Assembly: GCA_917880885.1 (NCBI GenBank)
Contig: OU862919.1
Location: 49,389,058-49,453,057, forward strand
Reading direction: 5' to 3'
Length of the DNA: 64,000 nucleotides
Source: Limnephilus marmoratus
Lineage: Eukaryota > Arthropoda > Insecta > Trichoptera > Limnephilidae
Positions 31,341-46,300 of this stretch are shown here, piece after piece. The notes below the pieces were generated by a model. The model worked only from the letters and a program-made list of their open reading frames with translations, had not been told where the DNA came from and searched no databases. The position numbers were made by a program, and so were the translations under genes. Numbering within the stretch: position 1 is the first letter of the stretch; the number at the start of each line of letters is the position of its first letter.

Positions 31341-34300
31341 CTACAACAGATTTTTCATTCAAATGAAATTTTGTTATCAATTAATTGATTTTATTGAATT
31401 GAAAATTAAATTTAAATAAATATACAGGATGTAACAGGGCAACCTCGAAGGATTTTCACGAGGGATTCCTGAGCATATTTGGAATAAAAAATATACATAT
31501 CATTTTACTTTTTCATTTTCTATTAAAAATATTACGCGTCGCCACTGACTACTTAGAAGAGTGCGCGTTTATAGCCTAGCCTCGGATCATTTGATAAGCG
31601 TTACGTCTCATTCTAACACAATTTTAATACACGAAAACGTAACACAATGTGCAATTGAATATTTGTGAACGTGGGATACGTTTTCGGATGAAAACTAAAA
31701 ACTGTTCTTGTCAGGAGAGGAATTCGCTTTCAAATTTTATTATTAGAAATAACCATGTGATTTTTTAAATACATTTTTTTAATGCAAACTGCCAAAAATT
31801 TAAAAAATGGCTCACCTTACGTTTTTCCTAATTAAAATTATCTACTGGTAATGAAAAAAATTAAAACATGCATAATTTATTAGACAAAGGTTTCATAGCG
31901 TTATCATCACCTCACTTTTTTATCGTTTGATGTAAAAATAATTTTTAAAAAACTTGAATATATAAAATAAATAAAGCTGGGCTGGCGTTACTGACTGATT
32001 TCGATAATAAATAAATAACCGAGCGCCGAGAACAACTTCCTACTTACTGTCAACAAACGTCAGCAAACGGATCGTTATCCATTTAACTGACCAAAATCGG
32101 TCCGTAAAGCATTAACCGCTACATAACCGACCGGTAGCCTTGCTAATGTTTATAAAACTGCAAAATCAAGTGGTAGACCAAATATTAGTTAAAATAGTAT
32201 CAAGCGTGACGAACGGATGGTTATAAAACCGGCCCTAAGGGGTTAATAAAACACATTTAGAAATGATAAAATACTGCTTACAAATAGTATGTATAGTCAC
32301 AAAAAAATACAGTAACAAAAATATTAAAAAATATATTGGACAATAAGTTAAAATGCATGCAATAAAAGCAATAAAAAAGCCACAGAATATATCGATCGTA
32401 TCTACCGATTAGTCAGACATTCTGTATTAGAATATCTTTGGTCAGACATCTCCAAACACTAAGTTTGGAGATAATGAGGAAATCAACATTCGAATGCCCA
32501 TCATAAATCAAATAGTATTTACACGTGTCAGTATTTGTCATATTAATTATGTTATAAAATAACGCCGGAATGCGTAATAGTCTGGTACATAAGTATGTCA
32601 TTTTTAAACATCCTACTAGGACCCAAAAAACATCAACATTTGGTTTAATTCATTACAAGTTTTTCTACATTTTAATTGATTTGGTGGTGTTTACGAGTAA
32701 TCTGAGTATTGTACCAGACGTAAGGTACACTTTTACATATAACTGCATACTCAACTCTAATTTCGATTTTTCTGAGATGTCTGACTAATCAACTGGACGA
32801 TCGGTATCTGAAAATCATCGGTAAGATCAATCAGTCTGTTGGTTTTCGGTAAAAATGTAAATTAAAAACAAAAAAAAACATTAATAAATGAAACTGAATA
32901 ATTAAATACCTACCAATGGCATAAACCGGTACATCCTCCCCGCCATGTGTGGCCCATCCCCGGGGTACCGCCGCCCTCTGAATGGTGTCCTTGTGCTTCT
33001 CCGGGAGCCCCCCTCTAGCCCTCCGCTCACCTCGGGGGGCCGGGATGCCCCCGGGCCCGTTGGAGTACAGCAGGGTGGTGTAGTGCCGCTGGTCTATGTC
33101 TGATGGATCTCTGTCGTAACCTGCAAAATATATTCGACCGGACAGTGATAGAGATGGTATCGCGACTGGTCAGGGCCGGCTCTATGCGGGCGTAATTGGA
33201 GCAGTTCGTCCGGGCGCCAAATTGCTAAAGCCCTAATATAATAATTACTATAATTAATAATAACAATAACAGATACTAAATACAAATAGGTACTGGTTTT
33301 GACAAGGAGCGCCAAAATTTTAGTCGCACCGTGCGCCGTTTGGTTCAAGGCCGGCCCTGCATCTAGTTCCCATCCAGGTTAATCATATTTCTAAGGCAAA
33401 TGTAGAGAAATATTTTTTTAAATAATCATCATTAACTCACAAATAGTTGCCAAAGTTGACTCCTAAAACCGTCAAAATAGATTTCTTTAATTACCTATAT
33501 TTTATATATTATTTTATATTATTATATTTTATAATACATACAACAAAGTTGGGTTAGTTACACTATTTATAACTCGAGATCGGTTAGACCGATTTTGATG
33601 ATCTTTGATTTGTTGGATTTTTCTTCGCCCCGGATAACAGAATAACTATTAAAACATCGCAAAAATTCGCAAAAAAGAAAGTTATGAAGAAAATTAATTT
33701 TTTCATACATTTTGTATGGAACGAATTATCATATTTTGAAAGAACTGCAGCAATATTGTGATAGGTATAATATTTAACTGTGCGTGAATTCCAAATATTC
33801 AAAAACTTCAAATGTCAATGCGCTGATTGTTTTGCTTTTATTTTTAATCATATAATGCATATCTCGATACAGGAATGCCCCAATGAGATATGCAGCTTAT
33901 GTTTTTTTTTTGATTATATAAATGTATAATTTTTTTTTTAAGTTTTTAAGTTTTCCTTATTCATTGAAATTTTTTTTTTTTACAAAAGGGGATTTTTCGA
34001 CCACCATGCTAGGCACATGCCCGTGTTGTGGTGGTCGAATAATCAAAGGTTTTTTTTATGTATTTCTTATTTTTCAATAAATAAATAAATAAATAAATGC
34101 GGCCCTTCTTTCTTACATACTGAATGTCAATAGTCGAAAATGAGACAAACGGTGAACGTATGTCTCTGCACCCCGCCAAAGAGGAAAAATACAATAATAA
34201 TAAATCTCTGAAGTGAAACGCATTTTTTTTTCGTAAGCTCCTCTCAGGACCTATGTAATCTTAGCGCATGAAGTGTGGAGGGTCTTTTTAAGGAGGGGTA

Positions 34301-37300
34301 GGATAGGAAGTTCTGGGAAGGAAAAAGGCATGAGGGGTGGGTAGGAATCTGGAGGTCAGTGTATCCGAGAGTGAATCCATCCCTCCAACTGCGTTGCAAG
34401 GCCATTGCCTTGACCGGAATTGACCTTTTACCTTGACCTTTCCAGCCGGACTCTTTCGACCCATTGGTCGAGAGAATCCGGCTGGAAAGGTCAAAAGGCC
34501 TCCCTCAAACAGTCTTTCTCGATCCGGCCCGCCACGCAGCAGGTGGGCAGACGTATCCGCCGCCAAGACAGGCACAAAAGTCACCCCATCAACCCGGGGT
34601 GAATCACCAAACGTAGCGAACCACTTGGGGTGACCTATGGCAGAGGTATTGGTTATCCAATAAACGGTTCCCGGGGCGGTGGCACCCGTACCCGCTTCCT
34701 TTCAAAAATTCCCGTAAGTAATTGGAAAAGTAAGAAAATCACAAAAATATAAATCCGTACACAACGCCATCTCTGATACAGACAAAAACAAAACACGGAC
34801 AGTTGGGCATCGATAATTACTTCATTGTGTAATTTTTAACTAAAAAAACTTAATTTAATTCAACAGTTATTGATTCTGAGGCGGTACGAAGTTCGTCGGG
34901 TCAGCTAGTTTTATATATAAAACATAAATAAATAAAGTAGCATACATCCATACTAGATATTTGTTACACCTTTTGGTTAAAAATGGTTTAGTATTTTGGC
35001 CTCGAATGCAAAATTAAGTTTTCTATGAAAAGGGATGTTCCCCTTAAGATTTGTAGGTTATTTACCCACCGAATATAGAGTTCCCCCTCTGCGTGGCGTA
35101 GCCCCCGAGCACCATGACGTGGGAGTGGTCGGCTGTGACCAGCAGCAGCGTGTTGGACAGGTTGACCTTGGCCAGACTGGTGGCCACTGCCCGCTCCAGA
35201 GAGAGGGTCTCGTCGAGCGCGCGGAACGCGTTGTTGAAGTGGTGAGCATGGTCTATTCTGCCACCTGAACAGAAAAAATAAATAACTAGCCTTGTCCTCA
35301 ACCGTTTTGCGTTACGTCCGTTTGTAAATTTGTTTATACGTACCGTTCCGTTTCTAGATGGTTGCCGTTTTAATGGTTCAGTAAAGATTACTTTATTCAA
35401 ATAGGAAATCGTCGTGTAAATCGAAGTCGGGGACATGTCATATCAAGTCAGAATTGTTGGGCCATGTCAAAAGTCAGAATAATAGAAGAGTATGTATGAG
35501 ACGATGTGTGAATGTGAGTGAGGCAAAGAGGCTGCCTGCTCCTGCGAGAAACGGCGCGATAGTTTAGGGAACGTACCCATACTACGTGACCCCCCCCCCG
35601 GTGACCAAAAACCTAAGCCCGCCGCCGCTCATTTGTACCAAGCGTGACATTTTGAAGACCCCCCCCTAAACGTGTCACGTAGTATGGGTACGTTCCCTTA
35701 CTTAGTATCGTCGTGTTAATTTTGGACTTTCTTGTTTGCAATTTTCAACATTATGGTAATTACTCGCCTGAAAAAACAAAAAAAAAAGAAATGTCATTAA
35801 TAGTGACGTTTCCTTCGACAAATTGTATAATATTCCTTATTTGAAATAAAAGAAATGAACCCTTTCAATAGTAATTTGGCGAGCCGTTCTCATTTATATC
35901 GGATCGGTTACATCCCTAGCCCACACTCCGAGAATTTTTCCAGACGGGTGCGTGCAGTGAGGAAAATTTCGAAACCTTTACGGTTCTAATCGATACATCC
36001 CACACAGCTTTCCTCTGTTCAGTGTGAAAAAAAGATATAATGGTAGGCAACCAAAAAATAAAATAGGCCTAAATTTGACGAAGTCTCATGTTCTCGACTG
36101 CAAATCTGAAGGTCATGGGTTTAAATCTCAGGGTGCGTTTTAATCTGTTCAATTAATTTTTGTCATTTCAAATTTTAAAATATAACGATAGTTAAATTTT
36201 TGAGTCAGACGAGAAGTAGATTACTATCAGTGTCTCCCTGGATTGATTTAGAAAAAAAAGCGAGGAAACACGGTCGCCGAGAAATTTGTACAAAAGATAT
36301 TTTATCAAACTGTTGCTATCACTGTCGCTCTTACCCCCCCCCCCCCCTCGAATACTGAGCGAAGGAACTACTGTACCAATAATACCTCAATAAAATAATG
36401 AAAATCGGAGTTTTATATTCCCCATTTTTCTTCCCCAAAACTGGACCGATTTTTAAGATTTTTTTCTTAACTGAATTATAAGAAAATGTTCTGTACCTGT
36501 ATATTTTGATTTTTTTTTAAATACCTACATTGTCTAGAATGTATACTAAACGTCCGTTGATTGCGTTCAAACCAGGCAATTTTTACGATTTTTGGAGGGT
36601 CCTATCTCGTATAAAAAGTAACTTATCAAAAAAAGCAAAACGTACCAATACGCTGGTGGTCGATATCTATATTAAATTAAAACATATTTGCGATGGTGTC
36701 AAAATCCAGAGGAACATTGATGCACTACCAAATATTCCAAAATCATGTGTTTTCAGTTTGAAAGTTAGATCACTTAAAAATATTTAAGATATTTTAATTA
36801 AATACTACGAGTAGAACTCATATGGGGTCGTCCATTAATCACGTGAGGCTCGAAACGGGGGGGGGGTTCGGAAAAAAATTACGAAATATCACGAGAGGGG
36901 GGGTTAGGTATAATGAGATATCACGTGTATTTTTCGTGATAATATTCTGAAAATTTCAAAACACTTCGTATTAAAAAAATACACGTGATTTGGGGGGGGG
37001 GGGGGTTAGTCTAAAACCTCACCACATATCACCAAGGGGGGGGGGGGTTAAAAAGTTGCTAAAAACATCACGTGATTAATGGACGACCCCTATTTGCCAA
37101 ACTTACTAAGTATTTTGAAGTAAACTTCTTTACGCACGCTTGACTTGGGGAGTAAGCTGGTGAATGCGTGACGAGAGCGATATGAAAAGTGTGATCGGGC
37201 GAGGCGAACGTTCGGGCCTTTACGCACGCTTACGAACTCCTTTTCGGTTATGGTTTTATTGTATAATGTGAAAAATTAAATAAATAAAATAATGATGCTA

Positions 37301-40300
37301 GTAAGAGGTTAAAAATTTAACCCTTTTTTTAAGTTCACCGTGAGCAGGTTTTTCCTGTCACTCTTTAGAATAATTACTAATTTTTAGTGATGTATTTACC
37401 CTCGACCATGAGGAAGTATCCGTCCTCTGACTTGATGAGAAGGTCCAGGGCTCTGGAGGTCATCTCCGATAGAGAAGGATCTCCGTTGGGACCACCATCA
37501 CGCTCAGAATCAAACTCCAAGTGGGAACTAGCAAATAGACCTGCAAACAAATAATAACATAACAAATCTATTTAATTTCGAGCATATATTGAGAGTTGTT
37601 TAATCTCGAATGCTTTCTCTTTCCCGCATGGTTCGTCCTTTACTAATAAGGTGGTTACGATACTTGAAAAATGTTCGGTAAAACATCAATAAGATCAAAG
37701 TTTGTCGAGATTACAAAATATTATCGTAATCGTATCTATATCAAATTATACATAAGGTTTATTTCGTTATCGTAAGTTTTACAATGAATAGTTAGCTGGA
37801 CCAGACGTCCGTCCTATTGAAAGCTCTGTTATTCTGAAGCTAGGAAACCCAACACTACCGCCACTACCGGGGCCCCGTTGTCTATAGTGTATCATCAACT
37901 ATTTCCGTAACCGTTCGTGCATTAGACATGAATGACGATAATCGATACTCTTCTAAGGTACTACTTACTCGTAACTTAACTAAAGACATTGAAAGATGTT
38001 GAAACTTCATGCCACAGAAACTAAAAACAAAAATATTTTAAAAAACTACCGGCCACCCCAAAAGAGGAAAACCTGGGTAGGAGAACTGTGAAAACTGTGG
38101 CATTATTCTTACATTATGCTTTATACCAGTGATTCCCAAAGTGGTCCAGGTGGACCCCCAGGGGTCCATGGGAGACTCAACGGGGGTCTACGTTGGCGAG
38201 ATAAAGAAATGGGGGTCCACAAGTTGTATGTGGGGGTCCACGAAAATTTATATGGTTTCGATAGTAAAGAACAAAAATGTTGGCTTGACTTTAACTATCA
38301 ATTTAGGCAGATAATATACTTCTCAAAAAAATTAAGGGAGAATAAAAAAATCCAATTTTTTCCGTGATTTTTGACAGGCTGTATTTCGGTGAAAAATGGT
38401 TGTATTGAGACTTTAATAAAAGCAATTTGAAGCTTTGATTATAATTTTCACATTTTTTAGGAGCTACGGTTCTCATGCAATCCTAATTTTTTGTTTTTTG
38501 AATTTTTTTTTCAGTCAGACCGGCTTATGAATCAGATAGCCCTGATTATTTAGCAATAATTTCCTTTTTTTAAAATCTCCCTTAATTTTTTTGAGTAGTG
38601 TATTTTTAGGTCAGCGGCTGTTACTTGTAAAAACTTGCATATTCGATATTTAATTCTATTAAGGTAGGAAATGCAGGACTAGGTTTTTTTTTATTATTTT
38701 TAAGATTTTCATGATTTTTTTTTGGCATGGAAGAAAGGTGTATAATTTATTGAAACTTTGAGGTAATTTTATACATGTATTTAAGAAAATGTTGTGAATT
38801 TTTCGAAGCATTATCTCGGAATATATGAAAATTATCAGCTGCAACATCGAACGTCATCATCAGACGTAGCTTTTGTATGGATTTTGGAGGCCACAGTTTT
38901 CATCTCAAATCAATAAGGTTTTGAATTTAATTTAATAACATGCGCCTCTTCTATGTAAACCTAACTTTTCCCAAAAAATAGTAATTTAATTTTTTTCAGG
39001 TGTGTAAACAGGAAACCTTGATTTTTTGCCATATTTTTTACATTTAAAAAAAAAATACCTTTGACAATGATATTAGGGGTCGTCCATTAATCACGTGAGG
39101 TTCGAAAGGGGGGGGGGGGGTTCGGAAAATATCACGAAATATCACCGGGGGGGGGTTTATAATGAGATATCACGTGTATTTATTTTCGTGATAATATTCT
39201 GAAAATTTCAAAATACTTTGTACTAAAAAAAATACACGTGGTTTTGGGGGGGGGGGTAGTCTAAAACCTCACCACATATCACCCACGTGTTTTGGGAATA
39301 TGGTAGAAATGTAGCAGCAGGGGGTCCACCGAAATCAGTAAAATTTTGAAAGGGGTCTACGAGAAAAATAAGTTTGGGAACCTCTGCTTTACACTTACGT
39401 CATGTAACAATATACTTTGCCCTAGAAATTATAAACAAATAAAAAATTCACACGCGGTACAAGTGAAACCTTCAGAAAACTAAAGTTGACAAGAGTGGGG
39501 AGACTACGAAGCACTTTTTTCATCAATGTCAAGGATTATTTTTTTTCTTCATATTTTTGTCGTCGAATTCCATTGTACCTTTTCCTATACATTTGGTAAT
39601 CTTATTAGCATTTGTGTTTTCTTCTCCGGAGTCTTTTTGTCTTCATTTTGGAGTGGTTTGAAGATTGGACATTGATTTTACAAAATATATATTTTTTTGA
39701 TTTCCTTGGATTCGTTCCTTGGTCTGCTGTATGTCTGCAGAGGTTCATCAGGCGCTTTATACTACTATACCAAAGGAGACTTGTATATCAAATATCTTTC
39801 ACGAAATGTCCCGATTCGTGTATGAACCTACCTAACAAATATTCAGTGTTGACAGTGTCCACAGATTGCAGTTCGTCGCTGGTGGTGACATAGCTGGCCG
39901 CCCGCCCGCTGCGGTGCTTCTCCCGCAGCCAGTCCTCGATGAGGTTCCGCCCGTCCAGCCGGCGCCCCTCCTTGTGCGGGGGCTCGGGGTCCGTGGTGGC
40001 CATGGACGTGAAGTGGCGACGGCCCCCACCTAGAATTACCTGCAACAAAACATAGGTTAGGTTTGGATTTGGGGACATTACGGTACGTGCTTCAAATGCT
40101 AGACAAATTAAATTAGATTACGTAGATATAAAAAAAAACACTACATTTGCACATAAATAACATTCACGAAGACTCGGAAAAGCGCCGAGGGCAATTTTTT
40201 TAAGTGAAAATTTTTTTAGCACCATTTTATTTTGAAACTAAAAAGAGACAAACACGTAACATCTCTAGGATTTAGCCTGCGAGAGAATGAGGTAGCCGGG

Positions 40301-43300
40301 TTAACAAATGCGTCGGATTCCCACCCGTTGCCGCGAGTTCAATCCTCTGATGGTCCTCCATAATTACCCAACCAACATTTTTCGCTTATTTAAAAATGTG
40401 AAATATCCAACGATGAAATTGCCATCAAAACGTGAAAGTTACTTTCAGTAGGACCTAGGTGTCTTCGATTAAAAAAAACAGTAATTCGGGATTAAAGAGG
40501 CGACAGGTTCCGTACGGGCTCCTGGAAATTTAGTGGTAAAAAAGCGGACGATAAGTGAAAAAGTGACCTTGATATTCCTGCCGGGCTCGTCTTCCACCAG
40601 CTGACGGGCGATGTCCTTGCACGAGGGACGGGACAGTACTTCCACCTTGGAATCGTCCTCCCAGAATCTGCTGGAGGCGTGTGCGTACAGCGCTGCGGGC
40701 GTGGCGTGGGTCACTCTAGTGTTAGTTACGATACCGGTGGCTTTACCTGAAACCATTCTAAGTATTTATATTTCAGACATACTTAATATAACGTCCAAAT
40801 CAATCATTATGTTTTCAAATGAAAAAACGAACTCATGCAAACACAGTATTTTTTTTGTCCATTAGTTCCCTGAGGAATATAATTCCCCTCGGGACCTATT
40901 TCATCTTTGAGGATGCTGTGTGGAGGGTCTTTTTAGGAAAAGGAAGGAGAAAAAATGGGAAGGAAAAAGTAATGAGGGGTGGGTAGGAATCTGGGGTCGG
41001 TGTATCCAAAAGTGACGGGCGTACGAGTATGAATCTATCCTTGCCACTCACAAACCTCATCCCATGAACCCGGGCACCCCTGTTAGGTCACCAAACGTAG
41101 CGAACCACTTGGGGTGACTTATGGCAGAGGTTTTGGTTATCCAATAAATGGTTCCCGTGGCGACGGTACGCTAATTGAAATATGGCTAGAAGGAAGATAA
41201 ATTGAAGTTAGTCGTGGCGTGAAGTATCTGTGAAATATCATCACAGAAGACCCGATCATCGAGGATTTGAAAGACAAAGTGGAGAGATATTCGTTAGGGC
41301 AGGTATGCTGTCAAGGCGTTTTCACTTTTGCAGTACCTACCTACCTACAAACGTAAAAAGAATATAATATAGGTAATAATACTATTCAACGCATTCTGTA
41401 CATGCTGCACATGTCAATATATCATACATCCCAATGGCATTATTATGCTAAAAGTCGGCTACAATAATTCAATTCAATTCAATTATTTATTCATTTTAAA
41501 ACATTACAAAATAAAATTTCAATACGTTTTAAAAGAGTAGATATTAATATAAAATTTAAAATTTAAATAGGTTTGAGTAATTTATATTTCAATGAAGCAC
41601 AATCATACTAACAACAACAAAGCTTTTTGTCTGAATTGTGCTTCATTGATATTAAACATATCAATATCCGAAGTGATTCTATTTAACAACAAGACAGCTC
41701 TCCCGACTGGCATAACCATTGGCAAGTTAGTTCTGCAAGCCGGGAGATAAAACAGTCTATGCTGTCGATGACGGAGATAACCATCGGGAACATATAAACT
41801 AATGCTCTCCATGATAGCCGAGTTTTCGAACCTTCCACGAAAATATAATGCATATCGCCGTAACTATTCCGTCTATCGAGACATCGCAGCGCTACGGAAT
41901 GAACCTGGAGAGACGAGTGCACGCTTTCAGAGCACTTTTCAGTCACCGCATGAGAATATTGGGAATATGGCGCAGACTACGCCAATCGAAGAATACAATG
42001 ATCACTGCCATGATTGCCTGGAGTCCTCCCAGATGACCCCCTGGAGACGGGAGACGTTCAAACATCCTCCATAAACGGCTGGTTGTATTCACTTTTGTGT
42101 TTAATATTTCTTCAGTTTCATTTTTAATTTTCATGCTCATTCGTTTTTATTTTATGTGAGTACGTCCTTATTGTTAGTTACTTTTTCTTATTATTTGTCG
42201 TATAGTATAGTTAGGGCTGTATTTGAATTACTTGTAATTGAAATACGTATTTGAAATACAAATACGTATTTTGTATTTGTATTTCAATTACTTCCTAAAA
42301 ATGTATTTTGTGATTGGTATTTTAATTACGTGCTGTTGAGGTATTTTGTAATTTGTATTTCAAATACTTAAGGCTTTTAAATACATTTTCAAATACATTT
42401 AGCGATCTTAATAATGATAATGAAAAATAAACTGACATAGATAATACATAGACTAAAAACGCTAGAATCCTGTACTATTGTCCTATTTTCCTGTGCTATA
42501 GCACTCTTACTAATGATTATTTGTAGTTTTTTTATCATTCATTGCTTTATAATGTACCTACTGTACATTTTTTATGTCATGCTAATTATTATTATTGTCA
42601 TGTGCTATAATAGCACTGTTATTGTACACTTTGTATCGTATTATATTATGTATTTGTCATTGTTTTGTATTTTACATTTTTGTATCATGGTATTAGATCA
42701 AGCACTACAGGAATAATTTATCTGAATACTAGATTATTTTTAAGTTAATTACTGGAGAGCGCACTTGAAGTGAAATAACACAACACTGCGCTATACAAAT
42801 GTCATCTATATAGATGTATATAAAAATGAATCCTTGTTTCCCTTGGTCACGCCATAACTTCAGAACGACTTTACCTATTTCATATATTTTTTTAAGTTTT
42901 CTAATACTTTGTAGAAGGTTCTTACGGAAAGAAAAATTAAGAAAATTACGCAGAAAATTGGATAATTTCAGAAAACTTAATGACTATTTTAACATCGCAC
43001 GTTTGACGGTTCGCGCGATTGATGAAATTGACTTTAGCAGGCAGCTGTTTTTTTTTTGTAACAAAAGAATTGTCTATGGATTTTTTTAAATTATAAAGAT
43101 TTTAAATAGGTGCCTACGTTAGGTACCAGATTAGATTGATTGTTCTTATAATATACAAAAATTAATATTTGTAATACGTGAACAATTAAAATTTAAAAAA
43201 AAAATTGTAATAGCTGGCACGCGAGTTGTTTGAAAACTGAATGTACTGGGACTGAATATATGGAACGCGGGAGGGGGGTTGGCGGGACGGGGGGGCGGGC

Positions 43301-46300
43301 GAGGGGTGAAGGTAGGCGGGAAAGGTGGAAGAGGAACGTGGAAGGGGAAGGGGAAGTGGGAGGGGAATGGGGACGCACGGGAAAGAACATGCAGGGTGAA
43401 TCAATTTATTTCTTTGAATATGACATTGAAACGCATACCGGGAACCAGCTCGTGTTATTATAATAATAATTATTATTATCTAACACCTAAGTCATACACC
43501 ACAAAACTTTATAAGTGGAGCGGAGACGAGATGTGTCTTCTGAGCAATATGATTGGTCAATTTTTGCACGTCTCTGTATCACTCTGCTCAGCTTTGCTTC
43601 TATGGAAACGCACCCTTAGATAAGGGCACTTACGACAATTTATTGCAACCAAAGGTTCTACCAAAACCAAATGTATTTTGTATTTTGTAATTTGTATTTT
43701 GGTATTTTGTATTTGAAATTAAAAAATGGTTAAAATACTGTATTTTGTATTTCAAATACACGACTTGAAAGTATTTTGTATTTCGTATTTTAAATACATG
43801 CGAAAAAGTATTTTGTAATTTGTATTTTAATTACAGCAAAGCATGTATTTTGCCCAGCCCTGAGTATAGTATTGTTAGCAGCACATTCAAATTATGGCGC
43901 CGCAGTGTTAAGTTCGCTGATTTGCCGCCAGAGGCGCTACTCTCGTCTCTGTCTGCCAATCACTTCGTTCACGTAACCGACGGCAGAGGCGCTGCTCGCA
44001 TCTCGGTCGGCAAGGAAGGGAGTGACGCGCTACCTATGAATCACCCCCGCCAGCGGTTGCCGGGCATTCAAAATCTGAACGGCTCGAGGAGACAAGCGAA
44101 TACTTGTATTAAAATATCCTGGAAGCGAGAATAAATCTATTTACAAGCAATTAGCGTCTTTTCATTGCTATAAATTGCTAACAGTATAGAGCCGTGGGTA
44201 TTAATACGACCACAAAATATATACAGTTGTCTTAAATTTCTACCGATCGTTGGTATTGTAGTTGTTGCCTAGACTGCGAGAGTAACGAACAGAAATGTTG
44301 AAGGGAACTTGTGAAGTGAATTAGCGAAACATGGAAACATTCCTCTTTGGTCGCCCAGTTTGGCAGACTTTGTAATTAAGAGAATGACTAGGTACTTATA
44401 CCCTACGTCAACTCTGGTCGAATGGAGGGATGGCCAGTGATGTGACCAGGCTCCCTAGCACAGTCATCAATAATTATTAATGGGATAACTTTATGTAACT
44501 TCTCATCGTTCCTAGCATGGTTGCAGATCGCCAACGTATTAGTAGCGTTCATAATGACTAAGTGTTTTTAATATATTCGATGTCACCGTTTTTTGTTCGT
44601 TAGAAATCTACAGTTGTCCGACTGAGTTATCTAACCGAAAGTTATCAATAAAGATTCCCCTGGCAGGCACATCACGTACACTATGCACGCGTTCAAAATC
44701 GACTTAGGATACGTTCATAAATCAACTTAGGATGTGTTCAAAAACCAACTGAGCGTTTTAAAATCAAATGAAACGTGCGCTGGATGCCACTTTTGTCCAG
44801 ACTTACAATGAATTGAGTTTTTGTGGATAAGTTTTTTTTCAATCAAACATAAAATTACGATTTTGGCGCCCCCTAAAACTGCCATTCGGGGCAGGCGCCC
44901 CGGTTTGCTAGATCCCCAGGTAAAGCAATGGTGTTATAAGTCGGTCTGGTAACTAGTAACTAATACCTTCCTCTTGAGCCCACGTCAGTAGAGAAGGCAC
45001 CCTGCCCTGGAAGCTCTTGCTGCACTCCCCGAACTTGACGCTGGAGTCCATCCCCACCGTCTCGTAGTTGGCCTTCACGCCGCACATCAGGGCCGTAGCG
45101 CAGGCGGAAGACTCGCCGATCTGGGCATCAGCATTGTAAGTCTGGACAAAATGGATAACTGTTAATTTTATTTACATTAGCTCCACACAGGAAGCTCTTA
45201 TGAAAATAATTCCCCTCAGGACCTATGTCATCTTTGGGGATGATGTATGGAGAATCTTTTTAGGAAAGAAAGGAAAGGAAGTTCTGGAAAGGAAAAAAGG
45301 TATGAGAGGTGGGTAAGAATCTGGGACTCAGTGTGTCTAGGAGAGGCAGACAAATAAATCTATCCCTTCCTGCGGTGAAAGGATCAGCCAGTACCTCCCG
45401 ATCCGCCCTGCCACACAATTGGTGGGCAGACGCAAGCGCCGCCAAGACCCGGACAAATCTCATCCCATGAACCCGGGCACCCCAACTAAGTTTGTGGCTT
45501 ATCAACAAACAATATCTGCCCTTTCCACATATTTCATTAGAGAAAATTTCCGAAAACGTGGTTCTAAAAGCGATGCTATCTGCACTGAAAGAAATCGGAA
45601 GTATAAAGGGCAACGGTTTGTAGTTTCAAATCTTCTATACAGGGTGTTCGGGGTAAAGTGCATTAACTTCGGGAGGTGATTCTACATGATGGTAGGAGTA
45701 AAAAAGATTAACAACTTTTTTCGAAATTCCAATTTTTTTTCCATACAAAAAGATCTACCTACTAAAAATCCTTAATGTGAGGTGCGATCTTACTTGCCGG
45801 GAGCCTGCCGGGCACGACCGTGGCAACATTGTATTGGCCCGTATCGTAACAGCGGAAAATAATAAAGCTGGCCGCGCACGCCGCGCCGGTCTAATTTTAT
45901 CTTTTTACCACAAAACTACCCCTAAAAGTTGGAATTTCGAAAAAAGTTATTTGTCTTTTTTACTTATACCATCATGTAGAATCACCTCCCGAAGTTAATG
46001 CATTTTACTCCCGGACACCCTGTATATATGTATATAAATCTCGTGTCACGGTGTCGTCGCACTCCTCCGAAACGGCTGAAGCCATTTTCATGAATTTTTG
46101 TATGTATATTTGGTAGGCACGAGAATAGGTCGTAAAGTATAATTCATAGCGCTAGGTGATTAGGTGTCCCTATCCAGAATTTTTTTGTATTTTTTTTTAT
46201 TTGGCATCAAAAAATGCCTATAACCCCAAAATTTCACCCTCCCATTTTTTTATCGCGATCCTCCCATTTTTAATCGCGATTTTAGTATTTTTGTATGAAC

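Noticed and set aside
40469..40567. Extension of phosphatase exon 4 into the intron
   Set aside because: The frame stays open but the family alignment requires GRNIK to join VILGGG of exon 5, using the GTCACT donor at 40567.
43230..43623. Gly/Arg-rich open frames
   Set aside because: They translate the GGGA purine tract of a Helitron-like element.
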